Shown: one piece after another, positions 15,994 to 23,679 of the stretch | Numbering within the stretch: position 1 is the stretch's first letter | Layout: each line of letters begins with the position of its first letter | Assembly (NCBI RefSeq): GCF_937915125.1 | Contig: NZ_CALDMP010000098.1 | Coordinates: 1-64,000 of the forward strand | From: an uncultured Ruminococcus sp. | GTDB lineage: Bacteria; Bacillota; Clostridia; Oscillospirales; Ruminococcaceae | Length of the DNA: 64,000 bases | Direction: 5' to 3' | Made by a program: the position numbers and the translations under genes | The notes under the pieces: model-generated | The model's input: the letters and a program-made list of their open reading frames with translations, nothing else | Databases searched by the model: none | What the model was told of the DNA's origin: nothing

Positions 15994-16165
15994 GGCAATA
16001 CCGCGCAAAGATTGTGCGGCAGATGCGCCGTCAGATTTTTCGTCAGATGAAACAAAAAGCGCAGTGAATACTCTATGTATTCACGAGCATTTTTGTGAAA
16101 TATGACGGAAAATATGCAAGCATATGACGTGCAAAGCCGGCAGGCGCTCTTTGTGCGGTGTTGCC
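15994..16165. mobile_element. MITE-A, full-length copy (172 bp)
   Basis: The terminal inverted repeats are GGCAATACCGCGCAAAG and CTTTGTGCGGTGTTGCC. The interior has two shorter inverted motifs (GAATACTCTATGTATTC and GCAAGCATATGACGTGC). It has the same length as the copies at 17519 and 59123 and ends 48 bp before the prfB start. Confidence 0.8.
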
Positions 16166-16213
16166 TCAACTATTTTGATCCTGAAAATCACTACGACATA
16201 AAGGAGAATACCC

Positions 16214-17332
16214 ATGATTTTATTAGATGAACTGCGCGTCACCATGAGCGACTACCGAAAGGAACTGGAAGAACTGTATGAGGTTCTGGGCATTGAAGCC
16301 GCACAGGCACGCTATGACGAACTGCAAAAGCAGGTAGCCGAACCGGGCTTCTGGGATGATCTGGAGAATTCCCAGAAGGTACTCCAGGAATCCAAGGCAC
16401 TGGAGAACAAGATCAACAAGTACAAGAAAATGGAAGAGTCCCTGGAGGACATCCTGACGCTCATTGAACTGACCATGGAAGAGGGCGAGGAGGAATCCAA
16501 CGCCGAACTGAACGAAGAGGCAGACAACTTTGTGAAGGAACTGGAATCCCTGAAGCTGGCATCCCTGCTGACCGGCGAGTATGACAGTTCCAACGCCATC
16601 CTCACATTCCACGCCGGTGCCGGCGGTACTGAGGCGCAGGACTGGGCGGAAATGCTCTATCGTATGTACAACCGCTGGGCAGAGCGCCACAACTACAAAG
16701 TAGAACTGCTGGACTATCTGGACGGTGACGAAGCCGGCATGAAGAGTGCGTCCATTCTGATCTCCGGCGACAATGCTTACGGCTTTTTGAAGTCAGAATC
16801 CGGTGTACACCGTCTGGTGCGTGTATCGCCCTTTGACTCCTCCGGACGCCGCCACACCTCCTTTGCGGCGCTGGAAGTGATGCCGGAAATCGACGACTCC
16901 ATGGAAGTAGACATCCGTCCTGAGGACATCAAAATGGACGTATTCCGTTCCAGCGGTGCCGGCGGTCAGCATATCAACAAGACAAGCTCCGCTGTCCGTC
17001 TGACCCACCTGCCCACAGGCATTGTGGTATCTTGCCAGACCCAGCGCAGCCAGTTCCAGAACAAGGACTACGCCATGAAAATGCTCCGTGCAAAGCTGGT
17101 AGAAATCAAGGAACGAGAGCATCTGGACAAGATCGCTGACATCAAGGGCGTCCAGAAGGAGATCGCATGGGGTGCACAGATCCGTTCCTATGTGTTCATG
17201 CCCTATACCCTGGCGAAGGATCACCGCACTGGCTTTGAAAACGGCAATATCCAGGCAGTCATGGACGGCGATCTGGACGGCTTCATCAATGCCTATTTGA
17301 AAGCACTTTCCAGCGGCACTCTGCAAAAGTAA
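16214..17332 (+). CDS. prfB: Peptide chain release factor 2
   Basis: RF2 (372 residues) ends translation at UGA and UAA. The anticodon-like tripeptide SPF is in VRVSPFDSSGRRHTSF, and the catalytic GGQ is in SSGAGGQHINKTSSAVRL. AAGGAG precedes the ATG. The gene is one continuous frame: the internal in-frame UGA and programmed +1 frameshift that autoregulate RF2 in E. coli and B. subtilis are absent. A full-length MITE-A ends 48 bp before the start, so it may contribute to the 5' leader. A terminator follows at 17367-17402. Confidence 0.96.
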   Translation: MILLDELRVTMSDYRKELEELYEVLGIEAAQARYDELQKQVAEPGFWDDLENSQKVLQESKALENKINKYKKMEESLEDILTLIELTMEEGEEESNAELNEEADNFVKELESLKLASLLTGEYDSSNAILTFHAGAGGTEAQDWAEMLYRMYNRWAERHNYKVELLDYLDGDEAGMKSASILISGDNAYGFLKSESGVHRLVRVSPFDSSGRRHTSFAALEVMPEIDDSMEVDIRPEDIKMDVFRSSGAGGQHINKTSSAVRLTHLPTGIVVSCQTQRSQFQNKDYAMKMLRAKLVEIKEREHLDKIADIKGVQKEIAWGAQIRSYVFMPYTLAKDHRTGFENGNIQAVMDGDLDGFINAYLKALSSGTLQK

Positions 17333-17366
17333 TATGTTCCATTCAAACGAAAAATAGAACAGAAAA

Positions 17367-17402
17367 AAACAGCGTTATCCCTTTTGTGGGTAACGCTGTT
17401 TC
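17367..17402 (+). terminator. prfB terminator
   Basis: AAACAGCGTTATCCC pairs with GGGTAACGCTGTTT, with one mismatch, around TTTTGT. Confidence 0.8.
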
Positions 17403-17438
17403 TGTATAACGCTGACTTGCAGTTTCTTCATAAAACGG

Positions 17439-17474
17439 AAATAGCCGCCTGACTTCCACATAAGGCGGCTATTT
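17439..17474. repeat. Antitoxin-RNA terminator-like hairpin, remnant
   Basis: AAATAGCCGCC pairs with GGCGGCTATTT. The loop and flanks match the 3' end of the orphan RNA at about 4886-4917 in inverted orientation, including CACTTCCACATAAGGCG-type bases. No promoter or toxin ORF remains. Confidence 0.6.
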
Positions 17475-17479
17475 CTATT

Positions 17480-17502
17480 GTAGGGGCGACCATTGGTCGC
17501 CC
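17480..17502. repeat. Palindromic element, GGGCGACCA stem
   Basis: GTAGGGGCGACCATTGGTCGCCC in two arms (GGGCGACC and GGTCGCCC). Its mirror copy lies at 17703-17726 on the other side of the MITE. Confidence 0.75.
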
Positions 17503-17518
17503 GTTGCGGTTTGCCTGG

Positions 17519-17690
17519 GGCAACACCGCACAAAGAGCGCCTGACGGCTTTGCACGTCATATGCTTGCATATTTTCCGTCATATTTCACAAAAATGCTCG
17601 TGAATACACAAAGTATTCACTCCGCTTTTTGTTTCATCTGACGAAAAATCTGACGGCGCATCTGACGCACAATCTTTGTGCGGTATTACC
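17519..17690. mobile_element. MITE-A, full-length copy (172 bp), inverted
   Basis: Ends are GGCAACACCGCACAAAGAGC and TTGTGCGGTATTACC. It is the reverse complement of the 15994 copy with few differences, and is flanked on both sides by GGTCGCCC palindromes. Confidence 0.8.
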
Positions 17691-17702
17691 CTGGATTTTT
17701 GG

Positions 17703-17726
17703 CGGGCGACCAATGGTCGCCCCTAC
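17703..17726. repeat. Palindromic CCCCTACA element, GGGCGACCA stem
   Basis: CGGGCGACCAATGGTCGCCC followed by CTACA. Confidence 0.75.
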
Positions 17727-17784
17727 ATAAAATGATTCATTTTACAGCATATAATTTTAAAATTGATTTGCGTGCGCAAAAGCA

Positions 17785-17825
17785 AAACCGGATGCAGCTA
17801 TGTGAATCGCTGCACCCGGTTTTTT
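17785..17825 (-). terminator. Terminator of the anti-sigma gene
   Basis: ACCGGATGCAGC pairs with GCTGCACCCGGT. On the - strand it is followed by TTTTGCTTTTG. Confidence 0.8.
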
Positions 17826-17854
17826 GGAGAGTTGTATGTGAAAACGGGAAATGG

Positions 17855-18913
17855 TTAATTGAGAGGAACCATATTGTCACCCAGCTGCACGGAAACCACA
17901 TCCGCCGGGTCAATGGGCTTTTCCAGACGGCATTCGAAATCCCAGTCTCCGCCATCGTGATAATACGAAGCACCTATGACAATACCGGACAGTGTGCTGC
18001 CGTCTGTCAGAGTCAGAACCACCGGCGTCAAAGCATATTCAGGACTCTGCGGACTTCCCTGACTTGTGCCGGAAGCTGTCAGCGTAAATCCTTGCATCCC
18101 CAGCTGTTCCAGATATGCTGTTCCGCTGATGGATTCGATGCATACTGGCTCCTTAAAAGTATACGAACGTGCTTCCAACGGTTCTCCCAGATGCAGGGTT
18201 GCTGAGATCATCCCCAGCAGTTCCATTTGTCCGGATTCGATATAACCGTCCTGTTCTTTCAGCAAGTCCGTAACATCCGACAGTGCGATCTCCACATCCA
18301 GCGTATCTGCATCAAAGGGTTCCTGGAATTTCAGCTCATATTCAAATTGATATGAGCCATCCCCTAGTGCGGTCAGTTCTGGGCCTCGTCCGCCTCCTGC
18401 CAATGCAAAAGGTTCGCCATCTTCTTTCCAGCCGCTTTCGCCGTTGATTTTCGGATATTGCAGTCCATTCTGAGATGGTACCCTATATTCCATGAGCATC
18501 CTGTTTTCCAGATCGATGCCCTCATCCGGCACCACATCGAAAAGCAGATAAATGGTTCTGGCATCATGCACAACTGCTGACGGTGTAATGGTCATGCCCT
18601 CCATGCCTGTCACCGTGAAATTCTCCATGGTGCCATACAGGTTCACAGCGGATTCCGGTACTTCTTCCACTGTCATTTCCGGGAAGAGCAATTGCAGCAC
18701 GCTGACATGCTGTGCCGCTGCCACAGAGCAGACGCTAACCACACTGACACACGCCGCTGCCGCAATGGCAATGGCAGCTTTCTTTTTCCATGTTACACGG
18801 GGCTTTGCGGAAACAGGCTGTTCCCCCTTCTGCACTGCCGCCAGGATCTTCTGCTCGCAGTCATCCGACATGCGAATCTGTTCCATAACTCGTTTGTATT
18901 GCCGTTTGTCCAT
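17855..18913 (-). CDS. Anti-sigma factor-like membrane protein
   Basis: The 352-residue protein begins MDKRQYKRVMEQIRMSDDCE, a short cytosolic segment like those of DUF4179-type anti-sigma factors. It has one membrane helix at about residues 45-68 (AAIAIAAAACVSVVSVCSVA) and an extracytoplasmic part of about 280 residues. It follows the ECF sigma gene with a 53-nt overlap, the usual sigma/anti-sigma pairing. The ATG at 18913 is chosen over a GTG four codons upstream because AAGGTGGG is properly spaced from it. The sensed signal is unknown. Confidence 0.8.
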   Translation of the reverse strand: MDKRQYKRVMEQIRMSDDCEQKILAAVQKGEQPVSAKPRVTWKKKAAIAIAAAACVSVVSVCSVAAAQHVSVLQLLFPEMTVEEVPESAVNLYGTMENFTVTGMEGMTITPSAVVHDARTIYLLFDVVPDEGIDLENRMLMEYRVPSQNGLQYPKINGESGWKEDGEPFALAGGGRGPELTALGDGSYQFEYELKFQEPFDADTLDVEIALSDVTDLLKEQDGYIESGQMELLGMISATLHLGEPLEARSYTFKEPVCIESISGTAYLEQLGMQGFTLTASGTSQGSPQSPEYALTPVVLTLTDGSTLSGIVIGASYYHDGGDWDFECRLEKPIDPADVVSVQLGDNMVPLN

Positions 18914-19391
18914 AGTGAAACCCACCTTTCTGTTCCAACAGTGCCTTCAATTTCTTTCGGGCACGCTCCAGCTGCGTCTGAATGGTCGAGGGATTCCGCC
19001 CGGTGATCTGAGAGATCTCCTTCACGGAATATTCCTCATAGTAATACAACAGGATCACTACCCGATACTTCTCCGGCAGAGAAAATACCGCTGCATACAG
19101 GGCATTTTCTGACGGCTCTGCAAAGGCATCCGCCAACTCGTCCGGCAGTTCTGCCCGGTTTTTGTGCCACGCCGAACGGCACAGATCGTGACAGGCGTTG
19201 ATGGTAACCCGAATGAGCCATGCCTTTTCCATTCCCTCGTCCGGAAATGGTTCTTTGTGCATAAAGAATTTCAGGAATGTCTCCTGCGCCACGTCCTCTG
19301 CATCCGCCTTGTTCCGGAGATAGGTATAAGCGATCCGGTAAACTGTGTCTTTGTATTGTTTCAGCTTCTGCTGAAATTCCAGTTCTTCCAT
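18861..19391 (-). CDS. ECF-type RNA polymerase sigma factor
   Basis: The 176-residue protein has the two-domain ECF layout. Region 2 (YRIAYTYLRNKADAEDVAQE with TFLKFF) binds the -10 element, and region 4 (LPEKYRVVILLYYYEEYSVK, then EISQITGRNPSTIQTQLERA) binds the -35 element. AGGAGGTGG precedes the ATG. The 3' end overlaps the anti-sigma gene by 53 nt, so the two are translationally coupled. ECF pairs usually control their own promoter; I could not identify a convincing ECF promoter in the 252 bp upstream. Confidence 0.92.
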   Translation of the reverse strand: MEELEFQQKLKQYKDTVYRIAYTYLRNKADAEDVAQETFLKFFMHKEPFPDEGMEKAWLIRVTINACHDLCRSAWHKNRAELPDELADAFAEPSENALYAAVFSLPEKYRVVILLYYYEEYSVKEISQITGRNPSTIQTQLERARKKLKALLEQKGGFHYGQTAIQTSYGTDSHVG

Positions 19392-19643
19392 TCAGTCCAC
19401 CTCCTTCGGCATTTCTTTTTGAAGCGCTTCACCCCTATAACGATCGGGATGGGCAAAATATCTCACTTCTCAAAAATTTTTCACCGTGAAACAGAAAAAC
19501 TTCCGCACGAAAATGCGGAAGGGACATAAAGATATGACCCGGGAAGAATGGATAGCCTTCCCGGATCATTTTTCGGTTACTTCCATTGTGTCCATCCAGA
19601 GCAGAAAGGACAATGCCGTACTTTTCCTGCACACCGCCACAGA
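19392..19643. other. Intergenic region upstream of the sigma gene
   Basis: It holds the MFS terminator (19492-19521), a GACCCGGGAAG/CTTCCCGGATC inverted repeat (about 19536-19568) and AT-rich sequence before the sigma gene. No gene or clear promoter is seen. Confidence 0.6.
19492..19521 (-). terminator. Terminator of the MFS gene
   Basis: CTTCCGCA pairs with TGCGGAAG. On the - strand the stem is followed by TTTTTCTGTTT. Confidence 0.75.
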
Positions 19644-20816
19644 TTATACCGCAATTTTATCGGGATTCGTATGGCATGCCTTTTCGGTTTTTGCAATCAT
19701 AACAAGCAGAAGAATCATAAAAAATGCAAGATACACGGGCATGAGTTTCAAGCTTATGTGATTTGCGATGAGACCAAAAATGGGCGGCATAAAGGTTGAA
19801 CCAACATAGGCGCTTGCCATCTGAATGCCGATAATGCCCTGTGAATGCTCTGCGCCGAAGTTTTTGGGCGTGGAATGAATAATACACGGATAAACCGGCG
19901 CACGCCCCAGACCGATTATGATAAATCCTATCACAGATGTGATTTTGAACGGGAGTGTGATAAAGCACACACCAAATAATGCAATGCCTGTGCCAAGGCG
20001 GATCATTCTATTGTCTCCCAATTTATCCGACAAAAAGCCTGATAAAAATCTTCCCACTGTGATTCCGATAAAGAACAGCGAACCGAATGCAGCAGCTTCT
20101 TCCTTTGCTGCACCTCTCGTCCCCTCCAGATAACTGCTTGCCCAGAGCATGGCTGTGGCTTCTGCCGCACAATAGGACAAAAAACCCACCAGAAGATACG
20201 GCACGCCTTCGATTTTCAGAGCACCTTTTATGCCAAGAATTTCAGTGTTATTTTCTTTCACAGCGGCGGACTTGTTGACTTTCCACAAGGGCAGCGTAAA
20301 CAACAGCACCGCAGCAATACCGAATTGCAAGTAAGAAACCATGCGATAGCCGTTTGTCCATGCAGCATGCGTAAGGGCATAACTCATAATATAGGGACTG
20401 ATGATCGTTCCCACGCCCCAGAAACAGTGCAGCCAGCTCATGTGTCTGGAGTTATAATGCAGCGCAACATAGTTATTCAATGCTGCATCGATGGCACCTG
20501 CGCCAAATCCATAGGGTATGCCCCATAAACACATCTGATAGAACTCTGTTGCAGTAGAGAATCCCCACAAAGCGACTGCGGTGAGAAAAACGCTCACGAT
20601 CGTCACAGCTCTTGTTCCAAATTTTTTTGTAAGTCGTTCTGACATCAGCCCGGAAATAATGGTGCCGCCTGAAATGATCATAGAGATCCATCCCATGTAG
20701 GACAACGGCACTCCAAATTCCGTCCGGATGGTAGGCCATGCGGAACCCAGCAGCGAATCCGGCAATCCGAGACTGATAAATGCAAGATATATAACCGCCA
20801 ATAACAGTAAATACAT
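19644..20816 (-). CDS. MFS transporter
   Basis: The 390-residue protein has twelve predicted membrane segments, starting MYLLLLAVIYLAFISLGLPD. The LGLPDSLLGSAWPTIRTEF opening and the SERLTKKFGTRAV loop between helices 2 and 3 (MFS motif A position) are typical of the sugar/drug-like MFS subgroup often annotated as fucose or multidrug permeases; the substrate is unknown. The ATG at 20816 has AGAGGGAT upstream. By eye the gene is more AT-rich than its neighbours, which hints at recent acquisition. The LysR gene lies 118 bp upstream on the same strand and may regulate it. Confidence 0.88.
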   Translation of the reverse strand: MYLLLLAVIYLAFISLGLPDSLLGSAWPTIRTEFGVPLSYMGWISMIISGGTIISGLMSERLTKKFGTRAVTIVSVFLTAVALWGFSTATEFYQMCLWGIPYGFGAGAIDAALNNYVALHYNSRHMSWLHCFWGVGTIISPYIMSYALTHAAWTNGYRMVSYLQFGIAAVLLFTLPLWKVNKSAAVKENNTEILGIKGALKIEGVPYLLVGFLSYCAAEATAMLWASSYLEGTRGAAKEEAAAFGSLFFIGITVGRFLSGFLSDKLGDNRMIRLGTGIALFGVCFITLPFKITSVIGFIIIGLGRAPVYPCIIHSTPKNFGAEHSQGIIGIQMASAYVGSTFMPPIFGLIANHISLKLMPVYLAFFMILLLVMIAKTEKACHTNPDKIAV

Positions 20817-20895
20817 TTTTATCCCTCTTTCATACTCGTCATAGGAGAAATCCAAGCATTGGTACTGCCAAAGTCAAGGCATGAACAAAACACGA

Positions 20896-20930
20896 ATCCG
20901 CTTTTGATACATAGCATCGAAAAGCGGATC
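20896..20930 (-). terminator. Terminator of the LysR gene
   Basis: ATCCGCTTTT pairs with AAAAGCGGAT across a 14-nt loop. On the - strand a T-rich stretch follows. It separates the LysR and MFS transcripts. Confidence 0.7.
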
Positions 20931-20933
20931 ATT

Positions 20934-21827
20934 TTACTTCTGTGGCAATACCGCAGCGGCAAGGGCATCACGAAGCCGTACAAGGGGTTCCTGTTCCAGC
21001 CGTTCCCGCATGGAAACAAAATATATTGTGCCGTACATGGACGGCGTGTCAATATAGATGCGCTTCAGGTCATGCTCTGCCCGTTCTCTTGCCACGGTGG
21101 ACTCAAACAGAAATGCAATGCCGTCTCCCTGGCGCAGCTGTTCCTTGAGGATGGTGAACGAATCCACCTCCAGCACATCCGCAAAGTCATAGAGGGAAAT
21201 CCCCCGGCTGCTCAGATTCTGTTGTACCAATGTCCGCAGACCGCAGCCCGATTCCATGAGGATCAGGGGCTGGTGCATGAGCTGTTGCCAGGTACAGCCA
21301 TAGAGCTGTTCTGCCAGGGCAGGACAGGTGGCGGCAATGATTTTCTCCCGGTGGAGCTCTGTCGCCTCTACCAGCATGTCGGGGATATCCCCTTCCACGA
21401 TCACAGCATCCAGCATACCGTTCTGCATCCGCCGCAGCAGCTGGCGTGTGTCTGCCACATGAAGTTTCACTCTGGGATCAGCAGCCGTGTGCATATAAGG
21501 GCACAGGGGCTTCAGCAACGGCGAAAATGCCACCGTGGGCGTCAGCCCGATGTCAAGGGGCACGTCTTCCTCCAGGCGATTCAGACGTTTCCGGATCTCC
21601 GCATCCCGGGCACGCTGGAGAATCATCTTGTCTTGCAGATACTGTCCGGCTTCTGTCAGTTCCACCCGTCTGCCGTCGTAGCGAAACAGCTGGCACTGAT
21701 AAAATTGCTCCAGATACTTGATATGCTGTGTCACCGATGGCTGGGTCAGATGCAGACACTCTGCTGTCCGGGTATAGCTTTTTGTCTCACAAAGGGAGAG
21801 AAACGTATCCATTCGATAATCCAGCAT
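20934..21827 (-). CDS. LysR family transcriptional regulator
   Basis: The 297-residue protein starts MLDYRMDTFLSLCETKSYTR. Residues of about 1-60 form the LysR winged helix-turn-helix (TRTAECLHLTQPSVTQHIKY), followed by the linker helix and a periplasmic-binding-like effector domain. The ATG at 21827 lies behind AGGAGG at good spacing; the longer frame has no such site. It precedes the MFS transporter on the same strand, but a terminator lies between them. The effector is unknown. Confidence 0.92.
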   Translation of the reverse strand: MLDYRMDTFLSLCETKSYTRTAECLHLTQPSVTQHIKYLEQFYQCQLFRYDGRRVELTEAGQYLQDKMILQRARDAEIRKRLNRLEEDVPLDIGLTPTVAFSPLLKPLCPYMHTAADPRVKLHVADTRQLLRRMQNGMLDAVIVEGDIPDMLVEATELHREKIIAATCPALAEQLYGCTWQQLMHQPLILMESGCGLRTLVQQNLSSRGISLYDFADVLEVDSFTILKEQLRQGDGIAFLFESTVARERAEHDLKRIYIDTPSMYGTIYFVSMRERLEQEPLVRLRDALAAAVLPQK

Positions 21828-21910
21828 ATAGCTTCCTCCTTGCAATTATTTCGCAGCTGCCATAACATAACAGCAAAAATCATTCCCTTCCCCTTTTCCA
21901 CAAGTAAAAC

Positions 21911-21946
21911 CTTGTAAACGTCCCGGTGGGACGTTTACAACAAAAC
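21911..21946. repeat. Palindrome with GGT loop and CAACAAAAC tail, copy 2
   Basis: GTAAACGTCCC pairs perfectly with GGGACGTTTAC around GGT, followed by AACAAAAC. The stem differs in two positions from the copy at 3794, with pairing kept. Confidence 0.75.
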
Positions 21947-21969
21947 CAACTTTCAAACAACACTCTCAA

Positions 21970-22971
21970 TCAGGACAAAATATCCTCATATTCCCGCTTT
22001 TTCGGACGGTTCATGAGATTCTGCACTGCCTGGGCTGCACTTGCGCCGTCAAACAGCACATGGTACAGCTGTTCCGTAATGGGCATACTCACATGGTGCA
22101 CCTGTGCAAGCTTCCACGCCGCATGACAGCAATAGTAGCCTTCCACCGTGCCCACCTGCTTTACCGCCTCTTCAGGCGAAACGCCCTCGCCGATGAGGAT
22201 ACCTGCACGGCGGTTGCGGCTGTGCATACTGCAACAGGTGACGATGAGATCGCCGATACCGGACAGACCGCTGAACGTTTCCGGCTTTCCGCCCATTTTC
22301 ACGCCCAGATTGGTGATCTCATGAATACCGCGCGTCATCAGGGCAGCCTTGGTATTATCGCCGCATTTCAACCCGTCACAGACGCCTGCTGCCAGTGCAA
22401 TGATATTTTTCAGCGCACCGCCGATCTCACAGCCCACCGGATCAGTATTGATGTAAATCCGCAGGGTGTGACTGGAGAACATATCCTGTATCATTGCCGC
22501 AGCCGCTTCGTTTTTCGACGCTGCAACTACCGTGGTGGGAACGCCCCGCCCCACTTCCTCGGCATGGGACGGCCCGGTGATCACGCCTACCGCATTGTCG
22601 GGATATTCCGACTGAATCACCTGGCTCATTGTCAAAAAGGTGTCTTCTTCCAGTCCCTTGCTGGCATTGACCAGCACCATCTGAGGCGTAATATAGGGCT
22701 TCAGCCGCTGTGCCACAGAGCGAATGAACTGGGACGGCACAACGAATACAATGAGATCGCTGCCCTCCATGCACTGGGGATCGCAGGTGAACCCGATCTC
22801 TTTCGGAATCGGTACGCCGGGCAGCTTTGTCTTATGCTCCCCGTCCCGGAGAATTGCCTGGACAATCTCCTCTGAAATATCCCAGACCGTCACCGCATGG
22901 TGGTTCTGATTTGCAATGATCGCAAGACTTACGCCGAATCCCCCGGCACCAATGATGGTTACTTTTGCCAT
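21970..22971 (-). CDS. gpsA: NAD(P)H-dependent glycerol-3-phosphate dehydrogenase
   Basis: GpsA (333 residues) reduces dihydroxyacetone phosphate to sn-glycerol 3-phosphate, the backbone of phospholipids. The N-terminus has the dinucleotide-binding GAGGFGVSLAI, and the substrate domain has the conserved GALKNIIALAAGVCDGL and NTKAALMTRG blocks. It follows plsY by 16 bp, so product (G3P) and its acyltransferase are made together. The gene order der-plsY-gpsA is conserved in many Firmicutes. Confidence 0.97.
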   Translation of the reverse strand: MAKVTIIGAGGFGVSLAIIANQNHHAVTVWDISEEIVQAILRDGEHKTKLPGVPIPKEIGFTCDPQCMEGSDLIVFVVPSQFIRSVAQRLKPYITPQMVLVNASKGLEEDTFLTMSQVIQSEYPDNAVGVITGPSHAEEVGRGVPTTVVAASKNEAAAAMIQDMFSSHTLRIYINTDPVGCEIGGALKNIIALAAGVCDGLKCGDNTKAALMTRGIHEITNLGVKMGGKPETFSGLSGIGDLIVTCCSMHSRNRRAGILIGEGVSPEEAVKQVGTVEGYYCCHAAWKLAQVHHVSMPITEQLYHVLFDGASAAQAVQNLMNRPKKREYEDILS

Positions 22972-22987
22972 AATTACCCTCCTTCTG

Positions 22988-23665
22988 TCACTCGTGGGTC
23001 TTGGATGAATGGAATGAGAATTTATTTTCGTTTCCGGCTCTCAGCCGCTGGATATTGCTTCGGTGCATCCAGATGACCCATGCCGCCATCAGGGCAGAGA
23101 GTCCGGTGTTCAGCCAGATATACCACATGGGAAGATCGCCCCGCTGCCACATCTGAAACAGGAATGTGATCACCGGGCAAAAAGCCGAAGCGATGATAGA
23201 ACCCAGGGAAACGTATCGGGAAATTGCCAGAACAACAATAAAAATCAGGATCAGGCACAAAAAGACTTTCCAGTCGATGCCCAGAAATACTGATACGCCC
23301 ACCAGAACACCCTTTCCGCCTTTGAAATGATAATAAATGGGGAACACATGCCCCAGAATGGCGAAGATGCCGGCGATATAGCCGATAAAATGCACATCCT
23401 GCTGGGCTGTCAGCCCAGTATCCAGGAGCACACAGATGCCCCGGCTCAGCCACACGGCAATAATGCCCTTCGCCAGATCGCCCAGCAAGGTCAAAGCAGC
23501 GCAGCCCTTTCCGAAACAGCGCAGGGTATTGGTCAGACCGGCGTTATGGCTGCCATAGTCCCGGATATCCTTGTGTTTCAGCAGACGCACCACCAGTATG
23601 GCACTGTTGAAGCTGCCCAGCAAGTAGGACAGCACTGCCGATAAAACAATTGCCAAAATCAGCAT
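22988..23665 (-). CDS. plsY: Glycerol-3-phosphate acyltransferase PlsY
   Basis: PlsY (225 residues) transfers acyl groups from acyl phosphate to G3P, the first step of phospholipid synthesis in most bacteria. It is a membrane protein with about five helices. Family motifs seen are YLLGSFNSAIL near residue 14, GSHNAGLTNTLR near 37, and HVFPIYYHFKGGKGV near 105. It lies 14 bp after der and 16 bp before gpsA. The C-terminal tail (after SNIQRL) is longer and more polar than usual. Confidence 0.96.
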   Translation of the reverse strand: MLILAIVLSAVLSYLLGSFNSAILVVRLLKHKDIRDYGSHNAGLTNTLRCFGKGCAALTLLGDLAKGIIAVWLSRGICVLLDTGLTAQQDVHFIGYIAGIFAILGHVFPIYYHFKGGKGVLVGVSVFLGIDWKVFLCLILIFIVVLAISRYVSLGSIIASAFCPVITFLFQMWQRGDLPMWYIWLNTGLSALMAAWVIWMHRSNIQRLRAGNENKFSFHSSKTHE

Positions 23666-23679
23666 AACTGCAACCTCCG

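Larger units (their letters stand above)
15802..16213. other. Intergenic region with two MITE-A copies
   Basis: The 412-bp divergent gap between the zinc-ribbon gene and prfB holds a 44-bp deletion derivative of MITE-A (15834-15877), an AT-rich stretch (15880-15990) and a full-length MITE-A (15994-16165). No gene is seen. Promoters for the two flanking genes probably lie in the AT-rich part, but no clear consensus pair stands out. Confidence 0.65.
17333..17854. other. 522-bp intergenic region packed with terminators and repeats
   Basis: In order: the prfB terminator (17367-17402), a hairpin (17439-17474) that resembles the terminator of the antitoxin-like RNAs, two palindromic elements (17480-17502 and 17703-17726) in opposite orientation flanking a full-length MITE-A (17519-17690), and a terminator for the anti-sigma gene (17785-17825). 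No gene is seen. Confidence 0.75.

Noticed and set aside
17375..17560. 61-codon - strand frame containing MWKSGGYFRF
   Set aside because: It is the read-through of the antitoxin-like terminator hairpin, a palindrome and the MITE-A end; it has no start signal.
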